From Bacillus sp. FJAT-29937 (lineage in GTDB: Bacteria; Bacillota; Bacilli; Bacillales; Cytobacillaceae), in NCBI RefSeq assembly GCF_001509555.1, contig NZ_LMAS01000003.1, forward strand, positions 63,100 to 127,099: a stretch of 64,000 bases of DNA, read 5' to 3'. The translations under genes and the position numbers were made by a program. The notes under the pieces are model-generated. The model saw nothing but the letters and a program-made list of their open reading frames with translations. It made no database searches and was not told the origin of the DNA. Shown here piece by piece: positions 28,518 through 38,256 of this stretch; position 1 is the first letter of the stretch; the number at the start of each line of letters is the position of its first letter.

Positions 28518-30236
28518 ATGAAAGTGGAAGCTATTCCAGCAGCTCAAGGAAATTATAATTTACAGAATTACGAAGAAATGTACAAGCAGTTTGATTGGAC
28601 AGAAGGAGAGAAAGTATTCTCCTGGCATGAAACTGGCAGGGTCAATATGGCTTATGAGGCAATTGACCGCCATGCAGAATCCTTCAGAAAAAATAAAATA
28701 GCTCTGTATTTCCGTGAAGGCCAAAGGAATGAAAAATATACATTTAAGGAAATGAAGGAGCTTTCTAATAAAGCAGGTAATGTTTTAAAAACATACGGAG
28801 ATGTTGAAAAAGGAGATCGCGTGTTTATCTTTATGCCGCGTTCACCTGAGCTTTATTTTGCAGCATTAGGTACGATTAAACTTGGTGCCATTGTCGGTCC
28901 GCTTTTTGAAGCGTTTATGGAAGGGGCGGTTCGTGATCGTTTAGAGGACAGTGAAGCAAAGGTTCTGATTACGACACCTGAATTACTGAGCCGTGTCCCA
29001 GTTGATGAACTTCCTGCCCTAAAAACTATTTTTCTAGTTGGGGAAGGAATTGAAGAGGAAGGGCCTTATATTGATTTTAATAAAAGATTAGCAGAAGCGA
29101 GCAACAAACTTTCTATTGAATGGGTAGAGCGGACAGATGGATTAATCCTGCATTATACTTCCGGGTCTACTGGTAAGCCTAAAGGGGTATTGCATGTTCA
29201 TAATGCTATGATTCAGCAATATCATACAGCAAAATGGGTTCTTGACATGCAGGAAGAAGATGTTTTCTGGTGTACAGCAGATCCAGGCTGGGTTACGGGA
29301 ACTTCCTACGGAATGTTTGGGCCGTGGTTAACAGGGACGTCAAATTTAATCGTTGGCGGAAGATTTAATCCGGAATCCTGGTATAAAATGATTGAAGAGT
29401 ACGGCGTATCAATCTGGTATAGTGCACCTACAGCATTTAGGATGCTAATGGGAGCTGGAGATGAGGTCGTTAAGAAATTTGATTTAAGCAGCCTGCGCCA
29501 TATTGTGAGTGTTGGAGAGCCATTAAATCCTGAAGTAGTAAAATGGGGAATGAAGGTATTTCATTTAAGGATCCATGATACTTGGTGGATGACAGAAACT
29601 GGGGCGTTATTAATCTGCAACTATCCTTGCATGGAGATTAAACCTGGATCGATGGGCAAGCCTGTACCGGGTGTTGTGGCTGCTATTGTAGACGATCAAG
29701 GAAATGAGCTGCCTCCATATCGCATGGGCAACCTTGCCATAAAGAAGGGCTGGCCATCTATGATGCATGCGATTTGGAATAATAAAGAGAAATATGAATC
29801 CTATTTCATGCCTGGAGATTGGTATGTTTCAGGTGATTCAGCTTATTTGGATGAAGATGGCTATTTATGGTTCCAAGGCCGTGTGGATGATGTTATTATG
29901 ACATCTGGTGAAAGAGTCGGACCATTTGAAGTAGAGAGCAAGCTTCTTGAGCATCCTGCTGTAGCGGAAGCTGGAGTAATTGGAAAGCCTGACCCTGTCC
30001 GCGGTGAAATTATTAAAGCCTTCATTGCACTACTCGATGGTAATGAGCCATCTGATGAACTAGTTGAAGATATTCGTCAATTTGTGAAAAAAGGGCTTGC
30101 TGCTCATGCTGCGCCACGCGAAATTGAATTCCGTGATAAGCTTCCAAAAACAAGAAGCGGAAAAATTATGCGCCGTGTCTTAAAGGCTTGGGAGCTAAAC
30201 CTTCCAACCGGCGACTTATCCACAATGGAAGATTAA
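28518..30236 (+). CDS. acsA: Acetyl-CoA synthetase
   Basis: A 572-residue AMP-forming synthetase making acetyl-CoA from acetate, ATP and CoA. The ATP loop YTSGSTGKPKG, the core motif DTWWMTETG and the C-terminal GRVDDVI hinge are all present. The acetylation site K549 lies in PKTRSGK, fitting the P-x4-G-K motif recognised by AcuA-type acetyltransferases, and has the same number as in B. subtilis AcsA. AAAGGGGGATATTG precedes the ATG. Activity control by the neighbouring acuA/acuC is expected. Confidence 0.97.
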   Translation: MKVEAIPAAQGNYNLQNYEEMYKQFDWTEGEKVFSWHETGRVNMAYEAIDRHAESFRKNKIALYFREGQRNEKYTFKEMKELSNKAGNVLKTYGDVEKGDRVFIFMPRSPELYFAALGTIKLGAIVGPLFEAFMEGAVRDRLEDSEAKVLITTPELLSRVPVDELPALKTIFLVGEGIEEEGPYIDFNKRLAEASNKLSIEWVERTDGLILHYTSGSTGKPKGVLHVHNAMIQQYHTAKWVLDMQEEDVFWCTADPGWVTGTSYGMFGPWLTGTSNLIVGGRFNPESWYKMIEEYGVSIWYSAPTAFRMLMGAGDEVVKKFDLSSLRHIVSVGEPLNPEVVKWGMKVFHLRIHDTWWMTETGALLICNYPCMEIKPGSMGKPVPGVVAAIVDDQGNELPPYRMGNLAIKKGWPSMMHAIWNNKEKYESYFMPGDWYVSGDSAYLDEDGYLWFQGRVDDVIMTSGERVGPFEVESKLLEHPAVAEAGVIGKPDPVRGEIIKAFIALLDGNEPSDELVEDIRQFVKKGLAAHAAPREIEFRDKLPKTRSGKIMRRVLKAWELNLPTGDLSTMED

Positions 30237-30245
30237 TATGCAAAA

Positions 30246-30284
30246 AGAAGAACCGTGCCATTTAATCAGCACGGTTCTTTTCTT
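30246..30284. terminator. Bidirectional terminator between acsA and the PBP gene
   Basis: AAGAACCGTGC/GCACGGTTCTT stem with A and T flanks; it serves both convergent genes. Confidence 0.8.
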
Positions 30285-30291
30285 TAAAAAT

Positions 30292-33135
30292 CTATGCTTC
30301 CTCTGCAGGCGGTGTTTCTGAATCATCTTCATCGCCATCATCGTCACTAGGAGGAGCTTCTTCTTTTGGTGTTTCAGCTGGCTGCCCAATTTGAATGATA
30401 TTGGATGGGGCAGATTCCTTACCAGCAATATCAACAGCTGTTACATAGAACTCTCCATTAGGTGCTTGGAATGAAAGCGAATTACCAGCAGCAATGCTGC
30501 TCACCTTCTTCACGCTGTCACCTGATTTTTGATACACACGATAGCCAATTACATCGTTTTCGGCATGTGCGCCCCAAACAATGCTCGAGTTTGATCGGCT
30601 AATAGCTGGTGCACCTGGCACCTTGCCATTTTCCTCTAATTTAGAATCAGCTGCTAAAAGGCCTTTCCATCTATCCTTATTCGGAATTAACTGTGATACA
30701 TTCTTAATTGTAATTCCATACTTATCTTCGAAAATCTTTGGACTAATTGCTACACCGGAATGGGTAAATTCATCTGGTGTGCTGTTTAAGGCTTCGTATC
30801 TTTTATTTCCGATAAGGACATACTTTCCATCTGCAAAGTTGTTATCAGCCTGTGTAGGAAGGAACTTCGCATTATACCAGTCTGTCGTAACGAGCCCGGC
30901 TTTAGCACAAGCATCGGAAGGGAGAAGACCAGATGCTGCGCAATAGGATCTGCGGACAATCCCGCCAGGCATTTGGAATTGCTGCTTCGATGCGACAAGC
31001 TCAGGAGCTACATCATATGCAGCATTAATTAGGTCAGCCCATAAATATACGTTACGTGGGCCGTGATGGACTCCTTTATATCTAAGTTCTAATGATTTTG
31101 GAGTGTCATATCCATTCCAGACTCCAAAGCTGACTTTTGGATTAACAGCCACGAACCAAGAGTCTTTTAAATCTTGACCTGTTCCGGTTTTTCCAGCCCA
31201 GTCTGAACTGAATTTTAACCGTCCTTTTAATGAACTTGCCGTCCCTTGATTGATGACATCTCTCATCATATCAATGGTCAAATAAGCAGTTTGCGGGCTG
31301 AATACTTCAACTGGTTCTGCTTCATGCTGATAAATCGTTTTACCAGACTTGTCTACGATTTTTTCAATCATGTATGCATCGACAAAGTTTCCGCCATTCG
31401 CAAATGTGCCAAAGGCATTTACATTCTCTTCAACTGTTACTCCATTCGTAATTCCGCCTAAAGCTAGCGAATTGGTCGTATAATCATTTTCAATAATAGA
31501 CGTAAAGCCCATTTTCTCTAAATACTGAGCAGGCCGCTGATTAATAATGGTACGATATGTCAGCATAGCTGGAACGTTATAGGACATCGCTAGAGCATAA
31601 CGAGCAGAGACTAACCCGCTGTAAGTTTTATCATAGTTGTTTGGATAAGGCACATTTGGCCGGTGTGGGTCCAGATAGACCTCTACATCGGGAATAACGG
31701 ATCCCGGTGACACTTTTCCCAGCTCTAATGCAGGTGCATACACAACTAGCGGCTTCATAGTTGAACCGTTCGATCTTAATGTATCTGTTGCATGGTTTAC
31801 TTGTTTAAGGTTATGATCTCTTCCGCCAACAAAGGATAGGATTTTTCCAGTGCTGTTTTCGATGAGAATGGCACCTACCTGAACAGGCTCTACTACTTCT
31901 TTCTTTTCCTTCGTTTCAGGGTCTTCAACTATTTCAATCTTATCGCTTCCGTATAGGGTAAAATTATCTTTTGCCACTTGCATCGCATCATAAATGCCCT
32001 TATGAATTGTTGTATGAATTTGGTAGCCGTTTTGACGAAGATTTCGATCTGCCAATATTTTATATTCATTTTGCAGCTCTTTATCATTCTTTAAATCTTC
32101 ATCCGTATAGCCATCTTCTTTGGCAAGGATGCCAGCCAAAATATCTTTTGCTCGTTTTTCAATCTCAAATGTTAAATATGGGTACTTTTCAACAGAACTT
32201 TCAACACGAGGAATAAAATCCTTAGTAATATCATAGGTTAATGATTCCTCATATTGCTTTTCTGTGAGCCTTCCGTCATCATACATTCTTTTTAATACCG
32301 TTTTCAGCCTTGTTAGACCTGGTTCAATCCCTTCAGGCTTCTTCAATTCCCCGCCCTGTGTATAGGGAGTATAGCCAAAGGGGCTTTGAGGAAGTCCAGC
32401 AATGAAAGCGGCCTGGGGTATATTTAAATCCTTTGCATCTACTCCAAATATCCCTTTAGCCGCTGCTTGAACACCGGCAATGTTTCTGCCAGATGAATTT
32501 CTGCCAAAGGTGGAGACATTTAAATAGGCTTCCAAAATCTCTTTCTTATCGAAAAACTTTTCTAAACGCAGGGCAAGCAAAATTTCCTTCGCTTTTCTTT
32601 CAAATGAAACTTCGTTTGTTAACAGCTGATTTTTTATTAATTGCTGTGTGAGTGTACTTCCGCCTGTTTGTACGGAAGAGTTTGTTACTTCTTGAAAGAG
32701 AGCACGCATAATTGCCTTAGGCACAACACCATCATGCTCATAAAAATATTCATCCTCAGTTGCAACAACAGCATCGATTAAATACTGTGATACATTCTCA
32801 AGCTTTACTTCTTCCCGGTCTAGATCTGTTCGAAGCTTTCCAAGGTAAACATTTTCAGAGAAATATAAATCAGATGTCTCTTCATAGTTATAAATATCCT
32901 TTTTCATCTTTTCATATGGACGAATTTTTTCATTCTTAACGAGTGAAGCAAAATATCCTGCTCCAACCCCGCCGGCAAAGGAGCCAACCATAACGATTAT
33001 AATAATAAATAATAAAATAAGATTCCAAGCAACTTGAAAGGAGATACTAGCACCTTTTGCTGCCTTTTTATTGGTTAGCAGGGCTACCCACGACTTCCAT
33101 TTATCTTTTTTATTTTGATTTTCCTTCATTCGCAT
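30292..33135 (-). CDS. Class A penicillin-binding protein (PBP1A type)
   Basis: About 947 residues. A basic cytosolic N-terminus and one membrane helix (LILLFIIIIVMVGSFAGG) precede a GT51 glycosyltransferase (ATEDEYFYEHDG with the catalytic Glu, then GGSTLTQQLIKN). The transpeptidase has SxxK in SNGSTMKP, SYN in MSYNVPA and KTG in AGKTGTG. A fibronectin-III-like domain and an acidic Pro-rich tail end the protein. It polymerises and cross-links peptidoglycan outside the membrane. ATG 33135 or 33129 is favoured by GGGGGA; I list 33135. It is not the recF-proximal ponA locus, so no symbol is given. Confidence 0.94.
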   Translation of the reverse strand: MRMKENQNKKDKWKSWVALLTNKKAAKGASISFQVAWNLILLFIIIIVMVGSFAGGVGAGYFASLVKNEKIRPYEKMKKDIYNYEETSDLYFSENVYLGKLRTDLDREEVKLENVSQYLIDAVVATEDEYFYEHDGVVPKAIMRALFQEVTNSSVQTGGSTLTQQLIKNQLLTNEVSFERKAKEILLALRLEKFFDKKEILEAYLNVSTFGRNSSGRNIAGVQAAAKGIFGVDAKDLNIPQAAFIAGLPQSPFGYTPYTQGGELKKPEGIEPGLTRLKTVLKRMYDDGRLTEKQYEESLTYDITKDFIPRVESSVEKYPYLTFEIEKRAKDILAGILAKEDGYTDEDLKNDKELQNEYKILADRNLRQNGYQIHTTIHKGIYDAMQVAKDNFTLYGSDKIEIVEDPETKEKKEVVEPVQVGAILIENSTGKILSFVGGRDHNLKQVNHATDTLRSNGSTMKPLVVYAPALELGKVSPGSVIPDVEVYLDPHRPNVPYPNNYDKTYSGLVSARYALAMSYNVPAMLTYRTIINQRPAQYLEKMGFTSIIENDYTTNSLALGGITNGVTVEENVNAFGTFANGGNFVDAYMIEKIVDKSGKTIYQHEAEPVEVFSPQTAYLTIDMMRDVINQGTASSLKGRLKFSSDWAGKTGTGQDLKDSWFVAVNPKVSFGVWNGYDTPKSLELRYKGVHHGPRNVYLWADLINAAYDVAPELVASKQQFQMPGGIVRRSYCAASGLLPSDACAKAGLVTTDWYNAKFLPTQADNNFADGKYVLIGNKRYEALNSTPDEFTHSGVAISPKIFEDKYGITIKNVSQLIPNKDRWKGLLAADSKLEENGKVPGAPAISRSNSSIVWGAHAENDVIGYRVYQKSGDSVKKVSSIAAGNSLSFQAPNGEFYVTAVDIAGKESAPSNIIQIGQPAETPKEEAPPSDDDGDEDDSETPPAEEA

Positions 33136-33236
33136 CAATCCCCCTAAAATCACATACATTATAGCATAAACAGGCATTCCATTAGTTATCGGTTCGTTAT
33201 TTTTCTAAATTTCCCTTTTTTCTTTCAAATGGGTGT

Positions 33237-33265
33237 TTGACATTTATTATTTGATATGATAAAAA
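33237..33265 (+). promoter_or_regulatory. Candidate promoter for the tyrS leader
   Basis: A perfect TTGACA followed after 17 bp by TAAAAA (4 of 6 matches to TATAAT). No better promoter is seen between the 33276-33399 repeat and the T-box, so transcription may run through that repeat. Confidence 0.45.
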
Positions 33266-33275
33266 TGCTATTATA

Positions 33276-33399
33276 AGAAAAGCGGAAGCGCCTTGCCCAC
33301 CCCCGACAAGCATAAGACAGGCCGACAAGAAGGTTGTAGTTTAACCTTATTGGCGGACTGGCTTATGACCTCGAGGGGGTAGGCGCTGGAGCTAGACAT
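33276..33399. repeat. Palindromic REP-like intergenic element
   Basis: A 124-bp imperfect palindrome: AGCGGAAGCGCCTTG at one end and its near complement AGGCGCTGGAGCT at the other, with CATAAG/CTTATG and CCCCC/GGGGG further in. From memory, closely related elements are scattered in intergenic regions of many Bacillus genomes. It contains no ORF. Confidence 0.75.
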
Positions 33400-33404
33400 A
33401 AAAA

Positions 33405-33660
33405 AAATCTATATATGCTTTGAAGGGAATAAGTAGTGCTTCTATCTCTGTTTCAGAAAGCCGGCGGCTGCTGTGAGCCGGTACACATAGAAGGATGAAT
33501 TACCTCCCTGAGCATTCACTGTGAACCTGGAGTTATCAGTTATAGCAGTGAACGGATGATCCGTTATCAGAATGAAGTGGAGGGCTATTTGTCCTCAATT
33601 TGGGTGGTACCGCGCAAAATATAATGCGTCCCTGCAATTATGCAGGGGCGTTTTTTGTTT
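33405..33660 (+). promoter_or_regulatory. Tyrosine T-box riboswitch
   Basis: The T-box core TGGGTGGTACCGCG (33601-33614) pairs with uncharged tRNA NCCA in the antiterminator. Stem I lies upstream, with the distal AG-bulge/GNUG-like elements around 33455-33480. The specifier is most likely UAC (Tyr) at 33501-33503, in GAATTACCTC. The competing terminator (GCGTCCCTGC/GCAGGGGCG plus T6, about 33626-33656) ends 50 bp before tyrS. Low tyrosyl-tRNA charging should favour read-through. Confidence 0.93.
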
Positions 33661-33688
33661 TTTTTGTAATGGATGTAATGAAGGGTAA

Positions 33689-34966
<1,278 letters not shown>

Positions 34967-34996
34967 TTGATTAAGTCATTAGCAATAATGATTTAA

Positions 34997-35041
34997 TAAA
35001 AGCCCTAGAAATTGCAAATGCATAATTTCTAGGGCTTATTA
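34997..35041. terminator. Terminator between tyrS and the second chemoreceptor gene
   Basis: A 14-bp stem AAGCCCTAGAAATT/AATTTCTAGGGCTT followed by an AT-rich tail. It separates two convergent genes. Confidence 0.8.
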
Positions 35042-35054
35042 AATTCCGTATATT

Positions 35055-36818
35055 TTATAACCTAAATTTCATAACTAAGCCGTTTAGTTTTTCGGCTTGT
35101 TTTGCAAGATCCTCTGAGCTAGTGGCTACTTCATCCATTGAACTGCTGATTTGCTGGGATGAGGCAGATGTTTGTTCTACACCTGCAGCTGACTCTTCGG
35201 AAATGGCGGCAATTTCGGAAATTGATCCGCTCATGATTTCACTATTCGCAGTGATGGCAGCTAGATTTTCAGTAACTGTGAGGATATTATTGGACATGTT
35301 TTTTATCGCTGCACTAATGCCTTCGAACGTCTCACTAGTAGTTTTAATTTGGCTAGTCCCTTGGACAACTTCTTCATATCCTGTTTGTAATGATTTAGTT
35401 ACTATATTTGATTCGTTCTGAATGCCTGTTACGATGTTTGTAATATCAGAAACAGACGCAGACACTTGTTCTGCAAGCTTTTTTACTTCATTCGCTACGA
35501 CAGTAAAACCTTTGCCATGCTCCCCAGCTCTTGCGGATTCAATCGCTGCATTTAATGCTAATAAATTCGTTTGGTCGGCGATATCTTTGATGACAGAAAC
35601 CAATTTAGAAATTTCTTGTGACTTAGTATCAAGGCCGTACACTTTTTGCATTGCATCCTGCATAATTTGATCAATCTTTGTCATTTGATTGAAGGAAGAC
35701 TCCATTAGCTGGCTTCCTTCACCAGTCATGAATAATACCTCATTGGACGCCTGTAGAATAAGTTCGCCATTTTCATCAGCTTCTTGAACTGTAGATGAAA
35801 ACGTGCCCATGATGGCGGATAGATTACTTGCATTGGCAGCTTGTGATTCTGTGCCAGTTGCTAATTCCTGCATAGTAGTCGCAATTTGTTGAGATCCAGC
35901 GTTTACCTCATTTGCTGATTGCGTTAACTCTTCACTCTGACCAGCAATAGATTCAGAGACTAAATTAATATCACTTAATAATTGGCGGACATTATTATTC
36001 ATTTCATTTGTGGAAGCTACTAGCTGGCCAACTTCGTCTTTAGAATTATTTATTAAAGGTTCTTTGCTCAAATCACCGCTAGCAATGAGATTCATTCTTT
36101 CCATTACCTTTTTTATTGGGGCTGCAATCACATTGGAGGTTATAAGTGCTACCGCAATACTTACAACTACAGCCAAAAGAATGACAATCGTTATGTAAAG
36201 GGCCGTTTTTTCTCCAGTAGCAATAATTTCTTTCCCTTTACTATTAATAGAATCCTGACTATCACTTGCTAATTTTTCATATCCAGCCATAAGTTCACGA
36301 ACGGTTGTATCTGTTTTTGCTAGGTTTTGCCGTGCGATTTCGATATTCCCTTTTTCGTACTCTTCAAATACTGCTTTGGCCACATACTGTCTCCATTCAA
36401 CAGTACGTTTAATAAGTTCATCGAATTCCTGAGATGCACCAATCTCTCTAACTATTTGCTCATACTGCTTCCCTTTCTCAGTATATTCGTTAAAGCGGTC
36501 TTTGTAGTCACCGCCATATAGGACATATCCTCGTGCAGTTGATATTCTATTTGCCAAAGTACTAGACATTTGCTCGTTTGCAATTAATAATTGGATCTCG
36601 TGATCAACTATGAATTCTGTTTCATTATTCGTTGTATTGATTTGATAAAAACTAAAACCTCCTAATAGTAACACGAGAAAAATCACTATTGAAAATCCAA
36701 ACAATATTTTCGTTTTAATACTTTTGAAGCTTAATAAATTCTGCAACTCTATTCCCCAACTTTCAATGTTTTTATCTTTTTTAGACATAACTGTAAAAGG
36801 CTCAAAAGCTTTTTCCAT
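35055..36818 (-). CDS. Methyl-accepting chemotaxis protein under c-di-GMP riboswitch control
   Basis: Up to 587 residues. TM1 ([20 protein letters not shown]) is near residue 40, followed by a roughly 150-residue four-helix-bundle extracellular sensor, TM2 ([18 protein letters not shown]), HAMP ([17 protein letters not shown]) and a signalling domain with tip [15 protein letters not shown]. The first ATG (36818) has no ribosome binding site and abuts the riboswitch terminator; TTG 36746, with GGGGA at good spacing, may be the true start (563 residues). Ligand unknown. The transcript carries a c-di-GMP-I aptamer. Confidence 0.92.
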   Translation of the reverse strand: MEKAFEPFTVMSKKDKNIESWGIELQNLLSFKSIKTKILFGFSIVIFLVLLLGGFSFYQINTTNNETEFIVDHEIQLLIANEQMSSTLANRISTARGYVLYGGDYKDRFNEYTEKGKQYEQIVREIGASQEFDELIKRTVEWRQYVAKAVFEEYEKGNIEIARQNLAKTDTTVRELMAGYEKLASDSQDSINSKGKEIIATGEKTALYITIVILLAVVVSIAVALITSNVIAAPIKKVMERMNLIASGDLSKEPLINNSKDEVGQLVASTNEMNNNVRQLLSDINLVSESIAGQSEELTQSANEVNAGSQQIATTMQELATGTESQAANASNLSAIMGTFSSTVQEADENGELILQASNEVLFMTGEGSQLMESSFNQMTKIDQIMQDAMQKVYGLDTKSQEISKLVSVIKDIADQTNLLALNAAIESARAGEHGKGFTVVANEVKKLAEQVSASVSDITNIVTGIQNESNIVTKSLQTGYEEVVQGTSQIKTTSETFEGISAAIKNMSNNILTVTENLAAITANSEIMSGSISEIAAISEESAAGVEQTSASSQQISSSMDEVATSSEDLAKQAEKLNGLVMKFRL

Positions 36819-36823
36819 AGAAA

Positions 36824-36856
36824 TTAAAAAAGGCTATTCAAATTAGAATAGCCAAA
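36824..36856 (-). terminator. Expression-platform terminator of the c-di-GMP riboswitch
   Basis: On the minus strand, GGCTATTC/GAATAGCC with a 6-nt loop followed by T6, between the aptamer and the chemoreceptor start. Confidence 0.85.
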
Positions 36857-36879
36857 AATTTAATGGAAAATAAACAAGA

Positions 36880-36994
36880 ATTTGGTAACCTGGCAATCAT
36901 AGAAATAGGCATTTCTCACTACCTAAAACCTTAGACCCAAGGGCTTTGCGTCCTATTCTTTCAAATAGTTTGCCTTTTACATATAGGTCTTCTT
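36880..36994 (-). promoter_or_regulatory. c-di-GMP-I (GEMM-I) riboswitch aptamer
   Basis: Read on the minus strand it carries the GEMM-I signature: AAGGCAAAC, a GAAA-type loop after TATTT, AGGACGCAAAGCC, CTAAGG, GGTAG and GCCAGGTTACC. The position matching G20 of the Vibrio Vc2 aptamer is G (complement of 36974), which favours c-di-GMP over cyclic AMP-GMP. A terminator follows 24 bp later. Whether ligand turns the gene on or off cannot be read by eye. Confidence 0.93.
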
Positions 36995-37003
36995 ACTTAA
37001 ATA

Positions 37004-37032
37004 ATAATAAAACAATATAATGCAAAATTCAA
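37004..37032 (-). promoter_or_regulatory. Promoter of the c-di-GMP riboswitch transcript
   Basis: On the minus strand: TTGAAT, 17-bp spacer, TATTAT, placing the start point just before the aptamer. The -35 overlaps one of three GTTGAAT motifs. Confidence 0.65.
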
Positions 37033-37083
37033 CATAATTCTACAATATTCAACATTAACTCCAAAATAATGCATTTATTCAAC
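37027..37083 (-). repeat. Three GTTGAAT motifs spaced 20 and 30 bp
   Basis: ATTCAAC on the plus strand starts at 37027, 37047 and 37077. On the minus strand each reads AWGTTGAATW. The spacing keeps all three on one face of the helix. They are candidate sites for an unknown regulator of the riboswitch-chemoreceptor promoter. Confidence 0.5.
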
Positions 37084-37090
37084 TTTTATA

Positions 37091-37133
37091 AAAAAGAAAA
37101 ACCCTAGGAGCGTAATAAAACGCTCTAGGGTTA
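37091..37133 (-). terminator. Terminator after rpsD
   Basis: On the minus strand, AACCCTAGAGCG pairs with CGCTCCTAGGGTT, then TTTTC. Confidence 0.85.
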
Positions 37134-37139
37134 AAATAA

Positions 37140-37742
37140 TTAACGAGAGTAGAACTCAACGATTAGAGATTCGTTAATTTCAGCTGGAAGTTCAGAACGC
37201 TCTGGTAAGCGAGTGAAAGTTCCTTCTAGTTTGTCAGCATCGAATGTAACGAAATCAGGAACGAAATTGTTAACTTCGATTGCTTCTTTAATAATGTCAA
37301 GGTTGCGAGATTTTTCGCGAACGCTGATTGTTTGACCAGGTGCAACGCGGTAAGATGGAATATCTACACGCTTGCCATCAACTAAGAAATGACCATGGTT
37401 AACAAGTTGGCGAGCTTGACGGCGAGTGCGTGCTAAGCCTAAACGATAAACAACGTTATCAAGACGTGATTCTAAAAGAACCATGAAGTTTTCACCGTGT
37501 TTACCAGCCATTTTGCCAGCTCTATCGAATAAATTACGGAATTGACGCTCATTTACGCCATACATATGACGAAGCTTTTGCTTCTCTTGTAATTGTAATC
37601 CGTATTCAGATAATTTCTTGCGTTGGTTTGGACCATGTTGTCCAGGAGCGTAAGGACGCTTTTCTAATTCTTTACCTGTACCGCTTAGAGAGATTCCAAG
37701 ACGACGAGATAATTTCCAGCTTGGACCAGTATAACGAGCCAT
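37140..37742 (-). CDS. rpsD: 30S ribosomal protein S4
   Basis: 200 residues. A primary 16S rRNA-binding protein of the small subunit that also represses its own synthesis in Bacillus. The N-terminus begins [15 protein letters not shown], and the S4 domain (about 90-150, [21 protein letters not shown]) is intact. It has no N-terminal zinc-cysteine motif, so it is the C-minus form. AAAGGAGGAGTC precedes the ATG. It is monocistronic, as in B. subtilis, with a roughly 200-nt untranslated leader. Confidence 0.98.
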   Translation of the reverse strand: MARYTGPSWKLSRRLGISLSGTGKELEKRPYAPGQHGPNQRKKLSEYGLQLQEKQKLRHMYGVNERQFRNLFDRAGKMAGKHGENFMVLLESRLDNVVYRLGLARTRRQARQLVNHGHFLVDGKRVDIPSYRVAPGQTISVREKSRNLDIIKEAIEVNNFVPDFVTFDADKLEGTFTRLPERSELPAEINESLIVEFYSR

Positions 37743-37948
37743 TTAAGACTCCTCCTTTAATGTTTTTATTTTGGTAAAATAAAAACAGATGTGCTCAAAA
37801 ATTATGGTTATTTTGTTTTCATGTACCTTCGCCCTAGCAGCTAAGGGTTACACAGTACCCCGTATCAGAATAGCTTCAAAAGCTAATTGAGGAACAAAAT
37901 AAATACATAATACAGTACACATAGGCTGCAATATTTTACACAAAGAGT
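37743..37948 (-). promoter_or_regulatory. Probable autoregulatory rpsD leader
   Basis: Between the promoter and the start codon lies about 200 nt of non-coding RNA with pairing potential (for example AGCTTTTGAAGCT and a GGGGTACTGTGTAACCC segment). B. subtilis rpsD is known to be controlled by S4 binding its leader. That this leader works the same way is an inference; I did not fold it. Confidence 0.45.
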
Positions 37949-37978
37949 ATTATATAATTTTTTATCAAGAAAAGTCAA
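37949..37978 (-). promoter_or_regulatory. Sigma-A promoter of rpsD
   Basis: On the minus strand: TTGACT, 18-bp spacer, TATAAT. Confidence 0.7.
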
Positions 37979-38041
37979 GGAGTATTTCGGAAGATGACGG
38001 AGCAAGCCGCTTAATTTTATCCTTCTCGCATCTTTTAGTTA

Positions 38042-38050
38042 TGATATAAT
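38042..38050 (+). promoter_or_regulatory. Extended -10 promoter upstream of the diguanylate cyclase
   Basis: TG-A-TATAAT, with a poor -35. Start expected near 38057, about 200 nt before the dgcP start codon. Confidence 0.5.
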
Positions 38051-38117
38051 AAAGTAAGAAATATGAAAATCTTCTAAGAGTGATTCTAGTGATAGAAACG
38101 AAAAAAGAGAAGTTTAT

Positions 38118-38142
38118 CCGATTTATGTTAATCGGTTTTTTT
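38118..38142 (+). terminator. Terminator inside the dgcP leader
   Basis: CCGATT/AATCGG stem with a 6-nt loop and T7. It lies between the extended -10 promoter and the dgcP gene, so it would either attenuate dgcP or end a short RNA of about 85 nt. A 27-codon frame (GTG 38089 to TAG 38172) overlaps it. Confidence 0.7.
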
Positions 38143-38256
38143 ATGTTGATTACAGTAGCTGAAACGAAATAGACAAAAAGAAATAAGAATCTTTGTCTTT
38201 TTTACATATATAATAGTTTTAATTGGGAAATGGGAATGAAAATAGGTGATGATTAG

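Noticed and set aside
38089..38172. 27-codon hydrophobic frame in the dgcP leader
   Set aside because: It overlaps an intrinsic terminator and has only a marginal start; kept as a finding about the leader, not called as a gene.
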